DNA of 52,948 nucleotides, taken from Pararcticibacter amylolyticus. GTDB lineage: Bacteria; Bacteroidota; Bacteroidia; Sphingobacteriales; Sphingobacteriaceae. The translations under genes and the position numbers were made by a program. The stretch is from assembly GCF_003130405.1 (NCBI RefSeq), contig NZ_QEAS01000014.1, positions 1-52,948 of the forward strand, given 5' to 3'. This document shows, in pieces, positions 1 through 10,900 of the stretch (positions are counted from its first letter, which is position 1; every line of letters starts with the position of its first letter). The notes under the pieces were generated by a model that saw only the letters and a list, made by a program, of their open reading frames with translations, was not told where the DNA came from and did not search any database.

Positions 1-3000
1 CTCGGAGATACTTGTGGTCCAGGCCGTCCACCCGTTCTTCGGACTGTAGCTCGTCCCGTCGTGCTTATAGCCCTGCGCGCGGTTGAACTGCCAGTACCAT
101 CCGGCTGATGGTTCGGTATTGTCGTTTACGGCAGCTGCCTGGCGGTCGGAGCCCAAATTCTGAGCTAACCAGCACATCAAAGAGCCAGATATCTCTGTAC
201 TGATAGCCTCATATTTAACAATCTTATTCTCCGGTGCTCCATTGAGGCCGGCAACATGAATCGCATCTATAGGTTTGCAGATTTTGAACCTTACCGAAAG
301 CGCGCTATATCCTGTACCGGCACTATTTGTCGCAAACGCCCTTACATAGTATGTCCTCCCATCCTCCAACCCATTTATTGCCGCCGTAAAATCTCCCAGG
401 CCGGTCGTATCAACCTCCACGACATTATCGTTGATCGTTGGATTCCCGGTAGCATTCCATACTAATCCTCTCTTAGTTACAGGAGCGCCGCCATCTGGCG
501 TCACAGTAGCTGTTCCAACAGCAACACTGTCGGTCATTTTAATGATCGTAACATTGCTTACCGCGGGCGGTGTAATCACAATATCCTCTCTTATACATCG
601 TAAAGACCACCCCCTGTCAGCTTTACTGTAACTTGCCACTTTAGCAGTACCTGTTGCTGCACTAAACTCCAGATACGAGCCTGTAGTTGCGCTGGCCTGA
701 GTTGCACTCCAGAACATTCCATAGCTTCCGCGGTCTACCAGTGCTCCTGATTTCAGTTGACCGCCATAATGCAGTTTTAGTTCAGAAGTGTATGCATTTT
801 TAGCCCCCCATCCGCCACTAGCTACCGCGTTCGTCCATTCTGTTGCTGTCGGTATTCTCCAGCCCGTACTCAAAAGCGATCTGCATGGATCAGAGACAGA
901 CGTCCAGTTCGAATTTTCATTGATTGCTGCAACCCAGCCGACATTCGGAGTCAATATGGAACCATCGTGTTTGTACCCTTGAATCCTGTTAAACTGCCAA
1001 TACCATCCTGCGGAGGCTTCAGATGTATTAGTTGCAGCATCTGCTACCTGATCGGCACCCAGATTCTGAGTAAGCCAGCAACTTGCCGCTCCTGAAAGTG
1101 TACTGTTAACAGAATGATATTTGATCTTTTTAGTAACAGGAACACCATTGAATCCTGCACTGTGCAGAATTTCAAATTCCTGGGGACAAATCCTGAATGT
1201 TGTTACCTGCGGACTATAATTAAGGCCAATGCTATTCTCAGCATATGCTCTTACATAATATGTCGGACCCTCTTTTAAGCCTTCTATTATCCCGTTAAAC
1301 GTCGAGTCTGTCGAACCAGATGGTATCCTGTTATCATTAATAGTAGGATTGCCTGTCGTATTCCACACAATGCCTCGCGCAGTTACCGGCGATCCTCCAT
1401 TAGTTACTATGGAGGCGATCGCTTCTGCTGTACTATCAGTCATTGTAGTAGTGGAAATAACCACATTACTCAATGTCGGCGGCATCTTCACTGCTGCATC
1501 TCTTAAGCATCTGACCGAGAACCCATAAGCCTTATCATGAGCAACCATTGCGCTGCCCGCGTTGTAGAACTGAAGATCCCAGCCAGCCGTTGCACTGTTC
1601 CTGGTACTGCTCCAGTAGTTACCCTGAGTACCGCGTCCGCCAAGTGCGCCGGTATTGTAAGCAAGATATCCGGCATTATGTAGTTTTAATACGGAATTAT
1701 AAGCGTCATTGTGAGTATTCCAGTTCTGCGGCGCAGCATCTGCATTCAGCCATTCTGTATAAGTTGGCATACGCCAGTCGACACCCAGCATATTATTACA
1801 TGGATCATTAACAGGAGTCCAGTCACTTGCCTCGTTGATGGATGTGAGCCATGCAACAGGGGTACGGACACTTCCTGTATGCTGATATCCCAGCATCCTG
1901 TTAAACTGGAAATACCACCCGGCAGAAGGTTCAGTACCATCTGTTGCTGTTGTTGCTTCCCTGTCAGCTCCCAGATTTTGGGTGATCCAGCACCGGGCTG
2001 CGCCGGTCATATAAGTACCGGTAGCATGATATGTTACTTTCTTTGTCACGGGCGCTCCCTTCACTCCTGCAGTATGCTGAATGTCAAAAGAAGCCGGGCA
2101 AATAACAGTCATCACCGCATTGAAACCTGTACTGTCACTATAAGCAGTCCCGGCGCTGTTTGTTGCATACGCCCGGATGTAGTAAGTTTCTCCTTCCTTC
2201 AATCCGGTAACTTTCCCGGTAAAGGCGCCCGTTCCACCGTCTGTATCGGTCATCACATGATCTGCCAGTGTCGGGTTTCCTGTTGTATTCCAGCAGAAGC
2301 CACGGGCGGTAACCGGCGCGCCGCCGTCTGACCCAATTGCAGCTGATGCATTTGCTGATGTAGCGGTCATCGTGAAAGGATCAACCCTTACATCTCCCAC
2401 AGAAGGGATTGATATTTTAATCGAATCACGGAGACATCTTACGCTGAATGCATATGCCTTGTCATGACTTAAAACCGGATTAGCAGACGAATAAACGGGA
2501 AGATCATACGCTGCCGTAGTATTTGTTTGAACACTGCTCCAAAAATTACCTTGCGTACCCCGGCCGGCCAATACCCCGGTAGTATTATTAAGATATCCTG
2601 AATAATGAAGTTTAAGAGGAGAGGTTGCAAAAGGAAGTCCCCCGTTACTAATCACATTTGTCCACTCCGTGCTGGTCGGGATGCGCCATCCCGAACCCAG
2701 GAGTGAAGTACATGGGTCTGTAGCGGATGTCCAGTTACCGGTTTCATTTATAGAGATCCAGCCGGTAAGAGGCGTACGCAGGGTTCCGTCATATTGATAT
2801 GCCTGTGTACGGTTGAATTGCCAGTACCAGCCAGCTGATACATCAGTCGCATCTGCAAGTGAGGCCGCCTGCTGATCGGCCCCCAGATTCTGTGTCAGCC
2901 AGCATGCTGCCTGGCCGGACAAGGTACTGCTCACCGAATGATAGGTTACCTTTTTGGTTACAGCAGCTCCATCGATACCTGCAATATGCTGAATAGTGAA

Positions 3001-4930
3001 CTCGGGAGGGCAGATCTTAAAGCTGCTTGATTCCGGGCTGTAACCGGTACCAATGCTATTCGTTGCATATGCCCTGACATAATAAGTCGGGCCTTCTTTC
3101 AGTCCGGTCAGCGTCTTAATGAATGTTCCCAGGCTATCTCCTGCAGCTATCTTGTTATCGCTTGTCGTCGGATCACCAGTAGTATTCCAGCAAAATCCGC
3201 GTTCGGTGACCGGCGATCCTCCATCAGGGGTCACGGTTGCTGTTGCATCGACCGTGCTGGAAGTCATTTCCGAAAAGGCCACTTTACTTACGGATGGTTT
3301 CGACAGAACAACGGTATCCCTTAAACAGCGGAGTGTAAACCCGTGCCACTTATAGCTGCTATAGTTGGCATTTGCACCGCTGCTGAACTGCAGATAATTA
3401 GCGGTAGTCGGAGCAGTAGCCGTGCTGCTCCAGAAAATCCCGTAAGTTCCCCTGCCTGCAAGTGACCCGTCTGCATAGTTGAGGTAGCCAGAGTAGTGCA
3501 GTTTCAACGGAGTAGTAAACGGAATCCCGCCGTTGGCAATAACATTGGCAAACTCTGTTGATGTCGGGATGCGCCAGCCAGCTCCCAGCAGGAGATTACA
3601 TGGATCATTTTCCGGCGACCAGTCGCTTGTCTGCGTTAAGCTCGTCCAGGCCGTTGCAGGGGTCCTGCCGGTGGCATACTTGTATCCCTGCGATCTGTTG
3701 AACTGCCAGTACCAGCCAGCTGAAGCTTCTGTAGCATCATTGACAGCAGTCGCCTGCTGATCAGCCCCCAGATTTTGAGTAATCCAGCATCTCGCCGCTC
3801 CCGAATACATGGCGCTTACCGAGTGATAGGTAACCGTTTTAGATACAGGAGCACCATTGAGTCCCTCAACATGCTGAACCGTAAATTCAGGCGGACAAAT
3901 CTTAAAACTTGTCACAACCGGGCTGTAGCTCGTTCCCTGGCTGTTAATGGCATATGCCCTTATATAATAAGTTGGTCCTTCCTTCAGTCCATTCACCGGA
4001 CTTATAAAGCTTCCCGTTCCGGCGCCCATTGGGATCTGGTTATCGGTCATCACCGGATCACCAGTCGTGTTCCAGCAAAAGCCCCGCTCCGTTACTTCTG
4101 CCCCGCCATCTGGAGCCACCGTGGCTGTAGCGTTAATTGATGAGTTCGTCATATCAGAAATCACCACATTGCTTACAGAAGCAATGGTAACCTCAATCGA
4201 ATCTCTTATACACCGCAGAGAGAATGCATATCTTGCCTTTGGATTACTATGGACGTAACTGACCGTTGAGTTAAATCCTATATTACCCCCGTTGGCAGTA
4301 CTGGCCTGGTTACTGGTCCAGTACTCTCCGGTAGACCCTCTGTATACAAGTCCGCCGTTATCGAGATAACCTGCGGCATGCAGCTTCAATTCAGAATTGA
4401 ATGTATTAGTATAATTATTCCAGTTTTGCGGAGCCCCGTCTGCATTTGTCCATTCCAGAGTAGTCGGGATCCTCCATCCTGTGCCGATAAGCATTCTGCA
4501 TGGATCATTTTCCGGTTTCCAGTCACTGTCTTCTGTTATGGAAGAAACCCATGCAAGCGGATATCGTGCTGTTGTATACTGATATCCCTGTATACGGTTG
4601 TATTGCCAGTACCAACCAGCCGCGGATTCTGTTGCATCAGTCGCTCCTGTAGCCAGCTTATCAGCTCCGAGATTCTGCGTCAGCCAGCAGGCAGCCTTAC
4701 CGCTGATATTGCTGCTTACAGAATGATAGGTGACGGTCTTGGATACAGGGGCGCCATTTAAACCTTCTACGTGTATCACATCAAAAGCAGACGGACAAAT
4801 CCTGAAACTTGTCACTACCGGGCTATATGCGATCCCGGCACTATTGATTGCGTATGCCCGGACGTAATAAGTAGACTGGTCATTGAGGCCTTTCAATGGT
4901 GTTGTAAAGCTTCCCTTGCCGGCTCCCGCC
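1..4930 (-). repeat. Alternating Fn3-FISUMP composite repeats, about 900 nt each
   Basis: After the pure Fn3 array, anchors recur at about 4850, 3951, 3066, 2165, 1242 and 328, a spacing of 885-923 nt. Each interval contains one FISUMP domain: a 'LTQNLGADxxA' stretch, 'SAGWYWQFNR', 'SxxDPCxxLLGxGWRIPTxTEW' and 'RCLRD' in order. Five pairs are complete and the sixth is cut by the window edge. Confidence 0.88.
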
Positions 4931-7900
4931 CGGATGGTATCGTTAGCAATTGTCGGGTTACCACTTGTATTCCAGCAAAGCCCCCGTTCGGTAACTTCAG
5001 CCCCGCCGTCGGTCACCACAGCGGCAGTTCCGTCACCGGAGTTGTCCGTAAGGTTGGACATGACGACATTGCTTACCGTTGCACGGACTGCTTTGGTCAC
5101 CAGGCTGTCGAGATTACCGTAGGCCGTTCCTTTATTATTAACTGCAAAAGCTTTTACATAATATTTTGTACCCGGCGATAATCCGGCAAACTGATTTGTA
5201 TAGTATCCTGTATCACTTACGCTGTTCGTCAGCCTGGTCAGCGTATTGATATCAAGGTTTTTACCGATCCCCCAAATGATCCCCCTGCTGAGAATCGGCA
5301 TTCCTCCGTCATCCGTAATATCACCACCACTGGTGGCTTTTACGCTATCAACCGCAAAAGGAGGTACAGTTATCAATGTTGGAAGCATAACAGGAAGTGT
5401 AGTAAACTGTACCTGGCTTCCATAGCCGGTACCCACAGCATTGGTAGCATACGCCCTGACATAGTAAGTTGTGTTCGGGCTCAGTCCCTTCATTTTAGCG
5501 AGGAAGCTCCCGATTGTATGAACAGTAGTGTCCACAGTCTTTGTTGAAAGTGAAACATCCGGATTACTATAGATGCTCCAGACTATCCCGCGTGAAAGGA
5601 TCTTTGAGCGACCGTCATCAGTCACTTCGCCTCCACCTGTTGCAGTAGTTGCAATAATATCCGTAACAGGGCGCGTTGCCGTAAGTGTCGGGATCCCATT
5701 CGTCTGGAAAGTGCGTTCTATTCCGTAAGCTGTACCGATCTTATTAACGGCGTAAGCTCTGACATAGTAAAGCGTATTCGGTTTAAGTCCGGAAAGAGTA
5801 ATCTTCCATGTATCAGTCCCATCGCCGTTATACGTGCGGCTGTCGTCGACAGTTGGATTCGTGTGCGTTGCCCAGCACATCCCTTTAAGTGTAACCGGAG
5901 CTCCGCCGTCGCTGGTAATTTCCCCCCCGGTTTTAACCGAAGTCCCGGTCACATCTGTCAGTTCAATGGTATTCAGAACCGGCGCCGTCGGAAAGATGGT
6001 AATGGTCACCTGGTTGCCGTATGCAGTACCAGCGCTATTTGTGGCATATGCCCGGATGTAATAGGATATGCTCATCGTCATATTAGTGACAGTACTGTTG
6101 AACTTCCCGGTTCCTGAGCCGTCAACTGTTTTGTTTACCACAACTGTATCCGGATTGAAGTTTGGATCTGTGCTCCAGATCACCCCGCGCTGAGTAACAG
6201 CAGCTCCGCCATCCTTCATTACCTGGCCTCCGGTAAGGACACTTGATTTGGAGATGGCTGTGGCATAAGACGTAGTAACAGTAGGTAAGGCCGGAGGGGT
6301 AGTAAAGCTGACCTCATTCCCATAAGCCGTCCCCTGGTTATTGACAGCATAAGCTCTGACATAGTATTTTGTAACAGGATCGAGCCCGGTCAATGAACTG
6401 TGGAAGTTATTTCCGGACCAGTTATCGTAAGTAGTTTTTGTATAGAGCCCGGTCGTTGGATTTGGACTTGTACTCCAGCAAACACCCTGATTAGTCACTG
6501 ATGTCCCGCCATCGCTGAGCAGCACACCGCCCGAAGATGCAGAATACCCTGTTGAAGACGGCAACGCCGGCATAGTGGTAAGTTTGGGCAGGTCGAGTGT
6601 TGTAAAGCTGATCTCATTGGAAGCATAAGCGATGCCGACACTGTTAACAGCATAGGCCCGAACATAGTAAGTAGTCCCGCGGCTAAGACCTGTCATTCCG
6701 CTTGTAAAGTATCCAATGCCGGCTCCGGTCTGGATCGTTTTGTTATTCACCACAGTATCAGGCCTGAAGCCTTTTGTTGTACTCCAGACAACACCGCGGG
6801 TAGTAACGGGTTCGCCTCCATCATCGGGTATGTGCCCTCCGCTGGTTGCCGTCAATCCGTATACATTCCATGCTTCACGTGTTGTAAGAGTAGCCAATGT
6901 TGGAGGATCCGTAATGAAGCTCAACAGGTTCCCATAACTCACTCCGGCAATATTCCTGGCGTATGCCATTATATAGTAAGTAGTATTTCCCTTAAGTCCG
7001 GTTAATCTGCTCACAAAAGAACCGGAACCACCACCGTCATTTGTCCTGTTGTAAACAACTGTATCTGGATCGAAATTCGGATCTGTGCTCCACAAAACAC
7101 CCCGCGAGCTTATCTCCGCTCCTCCGTTATCTGTTATATTCCCCCCGCTGGTAGCCTTAGTTGGTCCGTTGGCAGAAGCATAAGCGGTTGTGATACTTGC
7201 TAATGTCGGGGTCTTAAAGCTCATTTCCTCCCCATAAGCAACACCTACCCCATTGACCACATATGCCCTGACATAATACACAGTAGCAGGTGTCAGTCCC
7301 GTCATGTCTGCAGTAAACTTTCCTGTGTAATACCCGGTCTGTGCAGTCCTGTTCTGTACCACAGTATCCGGATTAAAGTTGCGTTCTGTACTCCATACAA
7401 TCCCCCTGGTGGTCACCGGAGATCCGCCATGGCTTACGATCGTACCCCCGCTGTTTGCCCTGGTCGAAGATGTTGCAACGGGCTGTGTAGTGACAATTGT
7501 TGCAAGTACCGGAGGCCGTGTAGTGAAGCTTTCAACCTGACCGTAAGCAGTGCCGACGCTGTTGGTTGCATAAGCCCGTATATAATACGTAGTGCTTCCC
7601 ATCAGTTCGGTAATAGTTCTGGTAAAACTGCCCGAGCCCGGGCCATTGGAAAGGTGTTCTCCGGCTATTGTTGGTGTATCACCCGTACTCCAGCAGATCC
7701 CGCTTTCGATAATGTCCGTTCCTCCATTTGAAATAATACTTCCGCCGGTCTTCACCCCCACACTTGTAATGGTGGATGGATCGGGAGGCAAGGTTGTCAC
7801 AACCGGGATATCAAAGGTGGTAAAGCTGACTTCATTAGAAGCATAGGCAATACCGGCACTGTTAATAGAATAAGCCCTCGCGTAGTAGGTTGTTCCCGGC

Positions 7901-10900
7901 TTAAGATTTTTGAGGGTAGAGGTGAAATTGCCAGATCCGGACTGGACGGTTTTGTTAGTAACCACTGTGTCGGGTATAAATCCGGAAACAGTACTGTAAA
8001 CGATCCCTTCAGTGGTAATGACGGCACCTCCGTTACTCACAATTATCCCACCGCAAATAGCAGTCGTTCCACTCACACCGCTCCTTCCCGATGAAGTAGT
8101 AAGCGTTGGAATGACAGGAGGTGCAGTTATAAACGTTTCAACCTGACCATAAGCTATACCAGCATTATTTATGGCATATGCCCGTACATAATAAGTGGTA
8201 CTTCCCATCAGGTTTCCTATAGAATGCAGGAACTGCCCGATACCAACACCTCCGCTCGTATGCAAGTCATAGACGTTGGGGTTGCCGGTTGTATTCCAGC
8301 AGATCCCGCTTTCGGTGACTAAAGCACCGCCGTCACTAATAATATTCCCGCCGCTTCTGGCATTTGTACTGGTAATCTGATCGGCAGGCAAAGTCAATAT
8401 TGTCGCAATAGTGAAGGTCGAAAAGGTGATTTCATTCCCGTAAGACACTCCAACATCGTTTATTGCATACGCCCTCACATAATACTTCGTGTTGGGCATC
8501 AGTCCGTAAAGAGTCCCGGAGAAAGCGCCTGTTCCCATACCATACGCAGCATGAGCGCCGGAAGTATCCGGATTCCCGGTTGTATTCCAGCAGAAGCCCC
8601 GTTCGGAAACCAAAGCACCACCGTTTCCGGTGACATTCCCTCTACCCAGAGCAGATACCCCTCCTATATTGATAACATCCGTCGTTGTGACAGTCGGAAT
8701 AACCGGAGGCGCTGTTTTAAAGCTATCAAGGTTCCCATAGGCTATCCCGACACTATTGATAGCATACGCTCTTATGTAATATTTGGTACTTCCCATCAGT
8801 CCGGACAGCTTTATAGCATACGAACCGGCTCCTGCCCCATTGCTGATATAACTGTCTGCAATTGAAGGACCTGGAGAAGTGCTCCAGCAAACACCCCTGC
8901 TTGTTACAGGCTGACTGCCATCATTGGCGATATGGCCTCCGGTCATAGCTGTCGTATTGGTAATACTTGTAGCCGGAGTAGTCATGATAGACGCTGTCGA
9001 CGCCGCGACGAGGCTGTCGAGATTACCGTACGCAACCCCGAAACTGTTGATCGCATATGCCCTGATGTAATATTTTACGCCTGGGGTGAGCCCGGTAATG
9101 TGACTGGAGTAAATTCCCGTTCCTACACCGCTCAAAGCTTCGGAGGTTTTTGTAGGCAGATCCACTGCAGGATTCTTCTCTGTACCCCAGCATACCCCTT
9201 TCGCTTCGATCACGTCATCCCCGGTCGAGAAAATTTCGCCTCCTGAATAAGCGTCAAAGCCTGTAACATTCTCAGGAGGCAGCGTTCTCAGGACAGCAAG
9301 AGAGGTTGTCCGAAAGCTATTCTCCGCGCTTAGTCCCATTCCTACGGTATTGACAGCATAAGCCTGAGCATAATAGGTAGTATTAGGAGTAAGCCCCGTC
9401 AGTTTTGCCATAAATGTTCCAATATCTGTCGGGTTATGATTTGGAGCAACTACGTAAATGTAATTGACACGATCTGTAGTATAGCGGATGCCCCGTTCCG
9501 TTACCGGATCCCCTCCATTATTTTTTACAAGGAACTCTCCGTCTGCCGAGGTATTGGTAATACTACCAATATCAAAAGAGGGAGGGAATACTGCCGGCAG
9601 GATTGGCGGAAGGGTAGTAAAGACTTTCAGATCACCAAGTGATTTCCCATACACATTGGCGGCATAAGCGCGTACATAGTATGTCGTATTCCCCAGCAGG
9701 TTATCCATCTTACTTGGAAATATCCCTTCACCTGATCCGTCATTCGTCACAGTACGCGCATCCGGATCTGTTGCCGGATCACCCTTACTGCTGAACATGA
9801 TTCCCCTCATGGTAATCACCGCTGACCCGCGGCTTGTGATATGACCTCCGCTCACTGCAGACATGCTGGTAGTATCGGATATATCAAGAGTGATGATAAC
9901 CGGAGCGTCCGGATTGATCATAAAAGACACATCCTCTCCATATCCAACACCCACACTGTTCCGGGCATAGGCCCTTATATGGTAAGTGACATTAGGAGTA
10001 AGTCCTGTAATCAGGCTTGTAAACAGTCCAAGCCCATCGCCATCGGAGGTATGACTTCCCGAGACTACCGGGTTGGCTGACTTGCTCCAGCAAATACCTC
10101 TTTCTGTCACCTGTGCTCCGCCATCACTCAGTACATTTCCGCCCGTAATAGTAGTGTTCTGATAAAAAGAGGCAGCAGAGGTTTTTACCTTAGGTACATC
10201 GGGCATCACCAGGCTGTCCAGGTTACCATAAGCAGTACCTGCAGCGTTTACAGCATATGCCCGAACGTAATAAGTAACTCCGGGAAGCAGATTTACCATC
10301 CTGCTGTTATAAGAACCGGTGCCGTCACCAGTTACAGGATCTGATGTCCGGGTGGCAAGGGTAACTGTCGGCGTCTTTGTTGTATCCCAACAGATTCCCC
10401 TGGCAGTTATAAAAGAAAATCCTGCATTTGAGATATCGCCGCCGCTCATGGCTGTGCTGCCTGAAATATTTCCTGGTTTCTTTGTAATAATTGTCGCGGA
10501 AGAAGCGGTGATAAAGCTTGTTTCACTGCTATATCCAATCCCGGCAATATTCTTGGCATATCCCTTTACGTAGTAGGTCGTACCCTGAGCGAGGCCAGTG
10601 AGATCAGTGACAAATGTTCCTATATCTGTGGGTGTAACGGTAGACGACGGAACATAGGTATAATTCACTCCATCCGTGCTGTAGCAAATTCCCCTTTCCG
10701 TAACAACAGCCCCGCCATTATTCAGGATAAGGGCGGTTCCGGTCGCTGAACTCCCGGTAATACCGGTGAGCGTAATGGCAGGATTAAGCACCGGGGGTAC
10801 CGGAGGAGGAGTTGTGAATTCCACCAGATTGCCGTAAGCCTTTCCGGCGGCATTAACCGCATAAGCTCTGATGTAATATGTTGTATTCCCAAGCAGCCCG